Assembly (NCBI RefSeq): GCF_011927695.1
Contig: NZ_JAATJE010000003.1
Coordinates: 19,951 to 83,950 of the forward strand
Direction of reading: 5' to 3'
Length of the DNA stretch: 64,000 nt
Source: Sphingomonas jejuensis
GTDB lineage: Bacteria > Pseudomonadota > Alphaproteobacteria > Sphingomonadales > Sphingomonadaceae
This document shows, one piece after another, positions 51,943-60,053 of the stretch (positions within the stretch are counted from its first letter, which is position 1; every line of letters begins with the position of its first letter). A program made the translations under genes and the position numbers. The notes under the pieces are model-generated. The model made no database searches. It was not told the DNA's origin and saw only the letters and a list, made by a program, of their open reading frames with translations.

Positions 51943-52620
51943 TCAGGCCGCGGCCGCCAGGGCGTCGCCGCGGAGCGCCGGCAGCAGCTCCTCCGGCTCG
52001 GGGCGGCGCGTGTAGTCCGGCTCGACGTTGGCGTAGAGGATGCGCCCGTCGCGCCCGACCACGAACCGCGCCGGCATCGGCAGCGTCCAGGACGGGTCGA
52101 GGTTGAAGGCCGGCAGGTCGTTCCCGAGCCGCTGATAGAGCTCGACCAGATAGTCCGGCAGCTCGAAGCGCAGGCCGAAGGCGGCCGCGACCTCGTTGCC
52201 CGGGTCGCTCAAGATCGGGAAGCCCAGCTTGTTCTGGCGCGCCGACTTACGGCTGTTCGGGGCCGACTGCGGCGAGATCGCGAGCAGGCTGCCGCCCGCC
52301 GCCTCGATCTCCGGCAGCGCCTCCTGCAGAGCCTGCAGCTCCATGTTGCAGTAGGGGCACCACACGCCGCGGTAGAAGGTGAGCGCCACCGGACCCGAGG
52401 CGAGCAGGTCGGCGATTCGCACCTCCCGGCCGTCGCCGTCCTTCAGGGCGAAGTCGGGCGACCGGTCGCCGACGCTCAGCGCGCGCTCGGCGAGGCCGCT
52501 CGCCTTCAGCTCGGCGGTGGCGCGGTGCATTACGTCGATCACGTCGCGCGGCACGCTGTAAGGCGGGCGGCCGGCCTCGAAATCGGCCTTGAAGGCGTCG
52601 AGCTTGGCTTGCAGGGTCAT
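51943..52620 (-). CDS. Peroxiredoxin-like protein (AhpC/TSA, CxxC type)
   Basis: 225 residues from ATG 52620. Motif FYRGVWCPYCNMELQAL, preceded by ALSVGDRSPDFALKDGDG and followed by LLAISPQSAPNSRKSARQNKLGFPILSD. A helical N-terminal extension as in its twin at 53555-54232. It probably reduces peroxides with a CxxC mechanism. The two genes, with EamA between them, look like an old duplication. Confidence 0.88.
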   Translation of the reverse strand: MTLQAKLDAFKADFEAGRPPYSVPRDVIDVMHRATAELKASGLAERALSVGDRSPDFALKDGDGREVRIADLLASGPVALTFYRGVWCPYCNMELQALQEALPEIEAAGGSLLAISPQSAPNSRKSARQNKLGFPILSDPGNEVAAAFGLRFELPDYLVELYQRLGNDLPAFNLDPSWTLPMPARFVVGRDGRILYANVEPDYTRRPEPEELLPALRGDALAAAA

Positions 52621-52622
52621 TG

Positions 52623-53558
52623 TCAGTCTCCTTGACGGGGGTCGGGTCGGGTCTGGGTGACGAGGAGGCCGGCGGTGACGACCGCCAGCCCGGCGATCTG
52701 GAAGAGGGTCGGCAGCTCGCCCGCGATCGGGATCCCGGCGAGCGTGGCGACTACGGGCACGAGCGCCGGCAGGGCGGCGGCGCGGGCGGCGCCGAGCAGC
52801 TCGACCGCTCGGCCGAAGGCGAACACGGCGAGCACCCCGGAGAGCAGCCCCTGCACGACCGCCTGCTGGAGGAGGGTCGCGGGACTCTGCGCGAGCAGGC
52901 CGCCGACGCCCGCAGTCGCGAGGTGGAGGGGCGCGTAGACCGCGGCGGACAGGACCGAGATGATGGCGACGCCGGCGAGCGGCGGGACCGCCCAGCGCCT
53001 GGAGAGTATCGCAAAGGCCGCCCACATGGCGCCGGCGAGCGCGAACAGCGCGTCGCCGCCGAGCGAGGCGGCGCCCCCGGCGAGCGCGCCGGGGCCGGCG
53101 ACCACGGCTAGACCCGCCAGGATCACGCCCGCGCCGGCCAGCCGCCCGCGTGTGACGCGATCGCCCAGCAGGAGAGCGCCGAGCGCGAGGCCCGCGACCG
53201 TGATCGCGCCGGGCTGCACGACGGCGCCGTGGGAGAGCGGCGCCAGGCGGAAGCCGCCGGCGCTCGCGAGGACGAAGGGCGGGCCGGCGAGGACCGCCAG
53301 TGTCGCGATCCGCGCCCAGCCGAGGCGACGGATCTGCGCCGGCGCGAACCGCGCGAACCAGGGCAGCGTCGCCACGCCGGCGACCGCGTAGCGCAGGAAG
53401 GCGAGGTCGGACGGCGCGGCACCGTGCGCAACGCCGGCGCGCGCGACCGCGAGGTAGACGCCCCAGATCGCGACGGCGGCGCCGCCCCAGGCCAGGCCCG
53501 AGCGGACCGGGTCGGGCGCGCGGCGCGCCGCCGGAGCGTGGAGGGCGGCGGCGGTCAC
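52623..53558 (-). CDS. EamA-family (DMT) transporter
   Basis: 311 residues from GTG 53558 (GTGA overlap). About ten membrane helices in two EamA repeats (AWGGAAVAIWGVYLAVARAG, the ALLLGDRVTRGRLAGAGVILAGL region, ALFALAGAMWAAFAILSRRW, GELPTLFQIAGLAVVTAGLL). It likely exports a small metabolite or electrophile-derived compound. It ends two bases before the next gene's start codon. Confidence 0.88.
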   Translation of the reverse strand: MTAAALHAPAARRAPDPVRSGLAWGGAAVAIWGVYLAVARAGVAHGAAPSDLAFLRYAVAGVATLPWFARFAPAQIRRLGWARIATLAVLAGPPFVLASAGGFRLAPLSHGAVVQPGAITVAGLALGALLLGDRVTRGRLAGAGVILAGLAVVAGPGALAGGAASLGGDALFALAGAMWAAFAILSRRWAVPPLAGVAIISVLSAAVYAPLHLATAGVGGLLAQSPATLLQQAVVQGLLSGVLAVFAFGRAVELLGAARAAALPALVPVVATLAGIPIAGELPTLFQIAGLAVVTAGLLVTQTRPDPRQGD

Positions 53559-54232
53559 GCCGCCCTCCGCCAGCCCGGCGCCGCGGCGGCGGCGGCGTCG
53601 ATCGCGTCCGCCGGCTCCAGCCGGCTGCGGTAGTCGGTGTCGATCGAGGCGAGCACGATCTCGCCCGAGGGTGCGACCACGTAGGTGGCGGGCACCGGCA
53701 GCACCCAGTCGGCGCCGTTCCGGTCGGGCAGCGCGTGGCCGAGCCGGGTGTAGAGCGGGCGCAGCTCGTCGGCGAGGTCGAACGCGACGCCGTAGGCCCG
53801 CGCCACCTCCGAGCCGACGTCGCTGACGACGTCGAAGGCGAGGCCGCCGTCGCGAACCGTCGCGGCGGTGTGGTCGGGCAGCTCGGGCGAGATCGCGATC
53901 AGCCTGACGCCCGCGTCCGCCATTCGGCCGGCCAGCGCCTGGTAAGCGCGCAGCTCCAGGTTGCAGTAGGGGCACCAGCCGCCGCGGTAGAAGCTGAGGA
54001 TCACCGGTCCGTCCGCGAGCGCGCGGGACAGCCGCATGGGAACGCCGTCGACGCCCGGCAGCGCGAAGTCGGGGGCGAACTCGCCGGCGGCGAGCGCCGA
54101 GCCGACCAGGTCGGACGCCGCGAGCGCCGCGTCGGCGCGCTTCATCGCCGCGGCGATGTCCGCGGGCATGTGGACGGCGTAGTGCGCCCGGAGGGCGGAC
54201 AGCTCGTCGGCGAGGCGGGTGTGGGCGGGCAT
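53555..54232 (-). CDS. Peroxiredoxin-like protein (AhpC/TSA, CxxC type)
   Basis: 225 residues. Motif FYRGGWCPYCNLELRAY, with APDFALPGVDG upstream and LIAISPELPDHTAATVRDG downstream. Same length and layout as the protein at 51943-52620, consistent with paralogy. Separated from the AhpD-like gene by a GC-rich 160-base stretch with hairpins. Confidence 0.88.
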   Translation of the reverse strand: MPAHTRLADELSALRAHYAVHMPADIAAAMKRADAALAASDLVGSALAAGEFAPDFALPGVDGVPMRLSRALADGPVILSFYRGGWCPYCNLELRAYQALAGRMADAGVRLIAISPELPDHTAATVRDGGLAFDVVSDVGSEVARAYGVAFDLADELRPLYTRLGHALPDRNGADWVLPVPATYVVAPSGEIVLASIDTDYRSRLEPADAIDAAAAAAPGWRRAA

Positions 54233-54261
54233 GGCGGCGATCCTGAAGGACGGGAGAAAGT

Positions 54262-54294
54262 GGGCCGGCGCGGCGGGGGGAGGCGCGCCGGCCC
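54262..54294. repeat. GC-rich 11-bp inverted repeat
   Basis: GGGCCGGCGCG (54262-54272) pairs perfectly with CGCGCCGGCCC (54284-54294). The remainder of the 160-base gap has two more CGGCGGGGGG-like segments (near 54325 and 54360). In the minus-strand transcript these would fold between the AhpD-like and peroxiredoxin-like genes. Confidence 0.7.
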
Positions 54295-54392
54295 AGGGGC
54301 ACCCGGCGCGAGGGGGAAGCGCGCCGGCGGGGGGACTTGGGCTAGGGGTGGCCGACGCGGGCGGGGGGAGACCCGCGCCGGCCCGGGGGACG

Positions 54393-54971
54393 TCAGGCGG
54401 CGAGCCGCTCGGCCGCGACCGGCTTCGTCCACTCGTTGCCCTTCATGAAGGCGTCGTAGGGCGTGCCGACCAGGTGGTTGACGTAGTTGCTCTGGATCTT
54501 GATCGAGACGCCGAGCACCACCTCCAGCACGTTGCGGCGGGTGAAGCCGGCGTCGAGGAAGGCCTGGACCTCCGCGTCCGCCACGAAGCCGCGGTCGCGC
54601 ACCACCAGCGTGGTGAAGCGGTGCAGCGCCTCGAGACGCGGGTCGGCGATCTCGCGGCCGTTGCGCAGCGCCTGGATCACGTCGTCGCCCAGCTTCTGCA
54701 TCTTGGCCATCGTGGTGTGGCCGGCCATGCAGTAGTGGCACTCGTTCTCGTAGATCGCGGTCATGAACACGACCTGCTGCTCGTGCTGGGTCAGCGTGGT
54801 CTTGCTGAACTCGCCCCACAGCGCGCCGTGGGCGGCGAGCAGCTCGGGGCTCTCGGCCATGATGCTCTGCAGGTTCGGCACGAAGCCGAACTGCGCCTTG
54901 ACGCCGGCCAGCAGCGGCTTGGAGGCCTCGGGGGCGGTGTCGGCGGTGTAGGACTGGAAGGCGATGGTCAT
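54393..54971 (-). CDS. AhpD-like alkylhydroperoxidase / carboxymuconolactone decarboxylase-family protein
   Basis: 192 residues from ATG 54971. The catalytic signature NECHYCMAGHTTMAK supplies CxxC and the His of the AhpD proton relay. It probably reduces hydroperoxides together with the peroxiredoxin-like proteins. It is the first gene of the minus-strand redox operon and faces the LysR gene across 113 bases. Confidence 0.92.
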   Translation of the reverse strand: MTIAFQSYTADTAPEASKPLLAGVKAQFGFVPNLQSIMAESPELLAAHGALWGEFSKTTLTQHEQQVVFMTAIYENECHYCMAGHTTMAKMQKLGDDVIQALRNGREIADPRLEALHRFTTLVVRDRGFVADAEVQAFLDAGFTRRNVLEVVLGVSIKIQSNYVNHLVGTPYDAFMKGNEWTKPVAAERLAA

Positions 54972-55084
54972 CGGGGTGGCTCCTGAAAGGGTCCGGCGGC
55001 GTCCGCCTCCGGTGACCTCCAGATGATCCATCCCCGATCGGCGCAGTAGCCGGAGAGTGGCTCTATGATATATACGTCCGGCGC

Positions 55085-55996
55085 ATGAGCGACCGGCTGA
55101 AGGACCTGGAGCTGTTCGTCCGCGTCGCGGAGACCGGCAGCTTCTCGCGCGCCGGGCGCGAGGCCGGCTACGCCCAGCCGACGGTGTCGCGGATGATCGG
55201 CGCGATGGAGGCCAGGCTCGGAGTCAAGCTGCTCACCCGCACGACGCGCAAGGTGGTGCTCACGGACGCCGGGACGGCGCTTCTCGAGCGCGCGCGCACG
55301 GCGCTGGCGGAGGTCGAGGAGGCGGAGAACGCGGCGCGCGGCGCCGACGCGCTGTCGGGCACGTTGAAGGTCGCGACCCCCGTCACCTTCGGCGCGCGCG
55401 AGGTCGTGCCGGCGCTCGGGCCGTTCCTGGAGGAGCATCCCGGCCTCACGGTGGCGCTGCTCATGGCGGACCGGCGGGTCGACCTGGTGGAGGAGGGCGT
55501 GGACCTCGCGATACGCCTGGGACCGCTGGGCGACTCCAGCTTCGTATCTCGGCGGCTGGCGAGCGCGCCGCGCTTCGCTGTGGCGAGCCCCGGCTACGTC
55601 GCCAGGCGCGGCGAGCCGCGGTCGCCGTCGGACCTGACGGGCCACGACGTGCTGTCCGGCCAGGCGTCGGGCGGCGAGGTGTGGACGTTCCGCCACGCCG
55701 GCACGGGGGAGACCTCGGTCAGGCTGCAGGCGCGGGTGGCGGCGACGTCGGTCGAAGGCGTGCTCGCGGCGGCGCGCGCGGGATTGGGCGTCGCGGCCGC
55801 CTCGCTGTTCGCGTGCCGCGACGAGCTGGCGTCGGGCGAGCTCAGGCGCGTGGTCGCCGGCTACGAGCTGCCACCGATTGACGTGCACGCGGTCATGCCG
55901 GGCGGGCGCCGGCCACCACGTAAGGCGCGCGCCTTTCTAGATGCGCTCGCCGCGTTCCTCGGCGAGCGCGGGGGTCCACCTCCCGGCTCAGACTGA
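55085..55996 (+). CDS. LysR-family transcriptional regulator
   Basis: 303 residues from ATG 55085. N-terminal helix-turn-helix LELFVRVAETGSFSRAGREAGYAQPTVSRMIGAMEARLGVKLLTRTTRKVVLTDAG, then an effector-binding domain. Divergent from the AhpD-like gene, so it most likely controls the eight-gene redox operon. An AT-rich patch (ATGATATATACG) just before its start is a candidate promoter or operator. Confidence 0.92.
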   Translation: MSDRLKDLELFVRVAETGSFSRAGREAGYAQPTVSRMIGAMEARLGVKLLTRTTRKVVLTDAGTALLERARTALAEVEEAENAARGADALSGTLKVATPVTFGAREVVPALGPFLEEHPGLTVALLMADRRVDLVEEGVDLAIRLGPLGDSSFVSRRLASAPRFAVASPGYVARRGEPRSPSDLTGHDVLSGQASGGEVWTFRHAGTGETSVRLQARVAATSVEGVLAAARAGLGVAAASLFACRDELASGELRRVVAGYELPPIDVHAVMPGGRRPPRKARAFLDALAAFLGERGGPPPGSD

Positions 55997-56008
55997 CGAG
56001 GTCACGAC

Positions 56009-56521
56009 ATGTCTTACGCCACTTCCGCTCGGCAGGCCTTCATCGACATGCTCGGCACTCTCGACCACCTGGCCGGCAGGGCTGAGGCGGCCGGTATGAC
56101 GGATGACGTTTTGTCCGAGAAGCTGACCGAGGACATGTTCCCGCTGGAGCTGCAGTTCCGCGTCGCGGTGAACCAGGTCCTGCTTGCGCTCAACCAGGTC
56201 GGCGGAGCCGAGGCCTCTCTCCACGAAGCTCCATACCGCTCGCTTGCGGACGTGCGTCACGGGATCGCCCTGGCCCGCGCCCAGGCCGAGCGCTTCGGAC
56301 CGGCCGGATGGGCGGAGGCCGACGAGACGGTCGATCTCACGCTGCCGAACGGCGTCCGCTTCGTCATGTCCGCGGAGGCGGACATCCGCGACTGGATCAT
56401 GCCGAACTTCTATTTCCACGTGACGATGGCCTATGCCCTGCTGCGCAAGGCCGGCGTGCCGCTGGGCAAGATGGACTTCCTGCCGCACATGAAGAGACAT
56501 TCGCGACCGCGCCCAGCATAA
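56009..56521 (+). CDS. DUF1993-family protein
   Basis: 170 residues. DUF1993 pattern: FIDMLGTLDHLAGRAEAAG, LTEDMFPLELQFRVAVNQV, and HVTMAYALLRKAGVPLGKMDFL near the end. It is a four-helix bundle of the DinB-like type; function unknown. It starts 12 bases after the LysR stop and may be co-transcribed. Confidence 0.85.
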   Translation: MSYATSARQAFIDMLGTLDHLAGRAEAAGMTDDVLSEKLTEDMFPLELQFRVAVNQVLLALNQVGGAEASLHEAPYRSLADVRHGIALARAQAERFGPAGWAEADETVDLTLPNGVRFVMSAEADIRDWIMPNFYFHVTMAYALLRKAGVPLGKMDFLPHMKRHSRPRPA

Positions 56522-56827
56522 AGGCGCGCGCGCCGGCTCGGGACTCCGAGCTCGTCGCTGCGGAGCCGGGCTGGACGTGGGCGGTGGACCGTTCACTCCA
56601 CCGATCACTCCGCCTCGCCGGCGTCCGGCTCGCGGGCGGTGCCAAGCCACTCGCTCGGATGCTCGATCCGAGCGTTCGAACCGGCACCAGCGGCTGCGAC
56701 CGGCCAAGCCGACCCTGCAGGATTCGGGCGTGGCAACCCGGCCGCGCATGGAACCCATGCGGAACGGGCATTTCACGCGTGCGAGGCGAAAGCGCAGATG
56801 AAGGCTCCCAACCCAAGGAGCTCACCC
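56522..56827. other. Intergenic region with hairpin and promoter box
   Basis: 306 bases. It holds a 9-bp perfect hairpin at 56652-56674 (CGCTCGGAT, loop GCTCG, ATCCGAGCG) and the ECF-like box at 56746-56774. No gene seen. Confidence 0.65.
56746..56774 (+). promoter_or_regulatory. ECF-like promoter box upstream of the peptide/NDH-2 pair
   Basis: GCATGGAACCCATGC, a perfect inverted repeat, with ATTTC at 56770-56774 exactly 14 bases after GGAACC. It is 53 bases upstream of ATG 56828. Confidence 0.75.
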
Positions 56828-56953
56828 ATGTCCCACCTTCCCATGATGCCCGTCCTCGATCGCAGCGGCTTCGCGCCGGTGGTCGGCACCGCCGTCTCCA
56901 TGATCGGCATGCTGGTCCTCGTCGGGACCTCGCTCGTCCACATGATGGCCTGA
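56828..56953 (+). CDS. 41-residue membrane peptide before NDH-2
   Basis: ATG 56828 with AAGGAG seven bases upstream. One hydrophobic helix (FAPVVGTAVSMIGMLVLVGT). Placed between the promoter box and the NDH-2 gene, 52 bases before it, so it probably belongs to the same transcript. It may be a small subunit or anchor for the dehydrogenase. Too short for most gene callers. Confidence 0.7.
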   Translation: MSHLPMMPVLDRSGFAPVVGTAVSMIGMLVLVGTSLVHMMA

Positions 56954-57005
56954 ACGGGGGCGGCCCGGCCGCCCCTCCCGTCCCTCCAGCCCGAGAGCAG
57001 GACGC

Positions 57006-58361
57006 ATGAGCACCATCGACACCCTCGATCCGCGCCGCAACTTGAGCCGCGCCGAACCGCACGTCGTGATCGTCGGTGCCGGCTTCGGCGGGCTGGCCGC
57101 CGCCCGGGCGCTGCGCGGCTCCGGCGCGCGCGTCACCATCGTCGACCGGCAGAACCACCACCTGTTCCAGCCGCTCCTCTACCAGGTCGCGACCGCCGGG
57201 CTGTCGCCCGCCGACATCGCCGCGCCCATCCGCAGCGTCGTCGCCCGGCACGAGCGCACGCAGGTGCTGCTCGACGAGGTGACGGGCGTCGACGCCGCCG
57301 CCCGCCGCGTCCGCCTCGCCAGCGGCGCGACGCTCGCCTACGACCACCTCGTCGTCGCCACCGGCGCGCGCCATAGCTACTTCGGCAACGACGCCTGGGA
57401 GGAGCACGCGCCCGGCATCAAGACCATCGACGACGCCACCCGCGTCCGCCGCGACGTCCTGCTCGCGCTCGAGCGCGCCGAGACCGAGCGGCAGGAGGAC
57501 CTGCCGCGGCGCGCCGAGCACATCACCTTCGCCGTCATCGGCGGCGGCCCGACCGGCGTCGAGATGGCCGGCGCGATCGCGGAGCTGACCCGCCACGCCG
57601 CCGAGATGGACTTCCGGCACATCACCCGGAACTGCGTGCGCATCGTCCTGGTCGAGGCCGGGCCGCGGCTGCTCGCCACCTTCCCCGAGTCGCTCGGCGT
57701 CGCCGCGAAGCGGTCGCTGGAGGAGCTGGGCGTCGACGTGCGGCTGGATGGCCGCGTCACGGACGTCACCGCCGACGGTCTGACCGTGAACGGCGCCTTC
57801 CTCCCCACCGCCGCGACGATCTGGGCGGCGGGCGTGCAGGCCTCGCCCGCCGCCCGCTGGCTCGACGCGCCCGCCGACCGCGCCGGCCGCGTGCTGGTCC
57901 AACCCGACCTCAGCGTCCCCGGCCTGCCGGACGTGTTCGTCGTCGGCGACACGGCCTCCATCTCACGCGCCGACGGCCGCCCGGTGCCCGGCATCGCGCC
58001 CGCGGCCAAGCAGCAGGGCCGCCATGTCGGCCGCGTCATCGCGGCGCGGATCGCCGGTCGCCCGACACCCGGCCCGTTCCGCTACCGCGACTGGGGCAGC
58101 CTCGCCACGGTCGGCCGCAGCCACGCGGTGGCCGACTTCGGCAGCATCCGGCTCACCGGCCTGCCCGCTTGGCTGCTCTGGTCGACGGCGCACATCTACT
58201 TCCTGGTCGACTTCAGGAGCCGCTTCGTAGTCGGGGTGAACTGGCTGTGGAGCTATGTCACCTTCCGGCGCGGCGCGCGCCTCATCACCGGGCTGGGATC
58301 CGCCGACCGGGCGGGCGCCGCGCCCGACGCCGCCCTGCCGCCGCTCCGTCAGGTCGGCTGA
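57006..58361 (+). CDS. ndh: Type II NADH dehydrogenase (NDH-2)-like flavoprotein
   Basis: 451 residues. First dinucleotide site VVIVGAGFGGLAAARAL at the N-terminus, LFQPLLYQVATAGLSPADIAAPIR, then the second site FAVIGGGPTGVEMAGAI near residue 180. FVVGDTASISRADGRPVPGIAPAAKQQGRHVG marks the FAD site. The C-terminal amphipathic part (LLWSTAHIYFLVDFRSRFVVG) anchors it to the membrane. It oxidises NADH and reduces quinone without proton pumping, useful under redox stress. Confidence 0.93.
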   Translation: MSTIDTLDPRRNLSRAEPHVVIVGAGFGGLAAARALRGSGARVTIVDRQNHHLFQPLLYQVATAGLSPADIAAPIRSVVARHERTQVLLDEVTGVDAAARRVRLASGATLAYDHLVVATGARHSYFGNDAWEEHAPGIKTIDDATRVRRDVLLALERAETERQEDLPRRAEHITFAVIGGGPTGVEMAGAIAELTRHAAEMDFRHITRNCVRIVLVEAGPRLLATFPESLGVAAKRSLEELGVDVRLDGRVTDVTADGLTVNGAFLPTAATIWAAGVQASPAARWLDAPADRAGRVLVQPDLSVPGLPDVFVVGDTASISRADGRPVPGIAPAAKQQGRHVGRVIAARIAGRPTPGPFRYRDWGSLATVGRSHAVADFGSIRLTGLPAWLLWSTAHIYFLVDFRSRFVVGVNWLWSYVTFRRGARLITGLGSADRAGAAPDAALPPLRQVG

Positions 58362-58384
58362 AGCGCGACCGCCGCGCGGCGACG

Positions 58385-58402
58385 CGCAATATCGTGCCAG
58401 AC
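58385..58402 (+). promoter_or_regulatory. Near copy of the AraC-associated site
   Basis: CGCAATATCGTGCCAGAC matches CGCAACATCGTGCAAGAC (19091-19108) in 16 of 18 positions. It lies 59 bases upstream of the OlsB-like gene. Confidence 0.4.
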
Positions 58403-58460
58403 ACCGCCGGCGGGGCGGAGCAGTCGTCATGCCCACGCCGATCCGAAGCCAGGAGGGGCC

Positions 58461-59312
58461 ATGCAGGCCCAGTCGACCGCCGACCTTCCGTCCACCCGCA
58501 TCGAACTCGCGCCATGCCGTGCGGGCGACCTCGAGGTGCGGCTCGCGACCACGGCCGCCGAGGTCCGGGCCGCCCAGGCGCTCCGCTACGCCGTGTTCTA
58601 CCGGGAGATGAGCGCGAGGCCGGACGCGGCGGCGCGGCTGTCGTGGCGCGACGCGGACGCGTTCGACGACAGGTGCGACCACCTGGTCGTGGTGGACCAC
58701 GCTTCGGGTCCCGGCAGCGGCGACGGCGACGTCGGAGACGGCGAGATCGTCGGGACCTACCGGCTCATCGACGCCGGCGCCGCCACCGCGGCGGGCGGGT
58801 TCTACTCGGAGGGCGAATACGACCTCTCCCCGCTGCTGGCCCTGCGCGGACCCGACGGACGCAGGCCGAACCTGCTGGAGCTCGGCCGCTCGTGCGTCGC
58901 CCCGGCCTACCGCACCAGCGCGTCGATCATGCTGCTGTGGCGCGGCATCGCGAGCTATCTGGAGGCGGCAAGCATCGACTACCTGTTCGGCTGCGCGTCC
59001 TTTCCCGGCGTCGACCCGGATGCCATCGCGGCCGAGCTGGCGCTGCTGCATCACCGCCACCGGTCGGCCATCGGCGTGCGGACTCGCCCCGAGCTCCACG
59101 TGCCCATGGGCCGGGTCCCCGCGCACGCACTGGACGAGCGCGCCGCCTGGCGGAAGCTACCCCCGCTCGTGCGCGGCTACCTGCAGGCAGGCGCGTCAGT
59201 TGGCGACGGCGCATACATCGACCACCAGTTCGGCACCGTCGACGTGTTCATGCTGGTCGCTACCGCCGGCATCCGCGACCGCTACCGCGCAAGGTTCGCG
59301 CCCGAGGGCTGA
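58461..59312 (+). CDS. OlsB-like N-acyltransferase (ornithine-acyl-carrier-protein type, GNAT fold)
   Basis: 283 residues from ATG 58461. The family pattern VRLATTAAEVRAAQALRYAVFYREM, DHLVVVDH, IVGTYRLI, FYSEGEYDLSPL, LLELGRSCVAPAYRTSASIMLLWRG and LFGCASFPGVDP is well conserved. OlsB attaches a 3-hydroxyacyl chain to ornithine, the first step of ornithine lipid synthesis. The partner OlsA would be a PlsC-like acyltransferase, of which one candidate is at 23475. Confidence 0.85.
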   Translation: MQAQSTADLPSTRIELAPCRAGDLEVRLATTAAEVRAAQALRYAVFYREMSARPDAAARLSWRDADAFDDRCDHLVVVDHASGPGSGDGDVGDGEIVGTYRLIDAGAATAAGGFYSEGEYDLSPLLALRGPDGRRPNLLELGRSCVAPAYRTSASIMLLWRGIASYLEAASIDYLFGCASFPGVDPDAIAAELALLHHRHRSAIGVRTRPELHVPMGRVPAHALDERAAWRKLPPLVRGYLQAGASVGDGAYIDHQFGTVDVFMLVATAGIRDRYRARFAPEG

Positions 59313-59338
59313 TCCCGGCGCCGCGGGCCGCGCCGGAC

Positions 59339-59367
59339 GCATCGAAACCATAGCAACTCGCCATTTC
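59339..59367 (+). promoter_or_regulatory. ECF-like promoter box upstream of 59436
   Basis: GCATCGAAACCATAG with ATTTC (59363-59367) 14 bases after CGAAAC. It lies 68 bases before the start codon. Confidence 0.65.
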
Positions 59368-59435
59368 CGCCCGTCGCGCGGCGGCCGTAGTCCCATGGCA
59401 CGCCCCCCGTTCGGGAACCTGACCGGAGACGAACC

Positions 59436-59831
59436 ATGGCCTTCATAGACTTTCAGGAGATGCCCGCGACCGGCCCGGCCGCCCGGCTCCGCACCGTCCA
59501 AGCGAAGGACGTCGCGACTCCCCCGACCGCGCCGGAGCCCGAGTTGCGGTTCGACCAGCTGGAGCGGCAGGTGCTGCTGCTCGCCCGACGGGACGGCGCA
59601 TGGTCGCTCGGCGGTCGCGGCGGCGGGCTCGACGTGCTGCTGAAGCGCCTCTTCGGTGCCGCCCGGCCGAACGTCCTGGCCGATCCTCGGCTCGAGGCGC
59701 TGAGGCGCTTCGCCGTCACCGCGCGGGTCGGCGGGGTAGCCGCCGTCCGGCGGGAGGCGGCCGCCTTCCTCGCCGGCGGCTTTACCGCCGAGCAGCGCGA
59801 CGCGGTCCTTGATCTGGGCTGGGCGCGGTGA
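59436..59831 (+). CDS. Unknown protein, promoter-box regulon member
   Basis: 131 residues from ATG 59436. No domain recognised. The N-terminus is Pro/Ala-rich; the rest is helical (LERQVLLLARRDG, LRRFAVTARVGGVAAVRREAAAFLAGGFTAEQRDAV). Its TGA overlaps the next GTG by 4 bases, so the two small proteins are co-translated. Confidence 0.7.
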   Translation: MAFIDFQEMPATGPAARLRTVQAKDVATPPTAPEPELRFDQLERQVLLLARRDGAWSLGGRGGGLDVLLKRLFGAARPNVLADPRLEALRRFAVTARVGGVAAVRREAAAFLAGGFTAEQRDAVLDLGWAR

Positions 59832-60001
59832 AGGCGCTCGCGGGCCTGAGCACCGCCGCACCGCTGGTCGCCCTCCTAGCCGCGGCGCTAAACGCGACGC
59901 TCGGCGATCCCCTGATCTCGCTGGCCGCAGCGCTCGCGCTGACCGCCCCCGCGGTCGCTACGCTGGCCACGGTGGGAGGCGTCCGGGCGCGTCGCGCCTA
60001 G
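59828..60001 (+). CDS. 57-residue membrane protein
   Basis: GTG 59828 to TAG 60001. Two hydrophobic helices (LVALLAAALNATL and LAAALALTAPAVATLATV) ending in an Arg-rich tail. GTGA overlap with the upstream gene supports translation. Function unknown; probably a small membrane partner of the protein at 59436. Confidence 0.65.
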   Translation: MKALAGLSTAAPLVALLAAALNATLGDPLISLAAALALTAPAVATLATVGGVRARRA

Positions 60002-60053
60002 TGGCATGCCGACGCAAGCCGGCCTCCTCCGCCCGCGAGATCGGCGATGCGCG

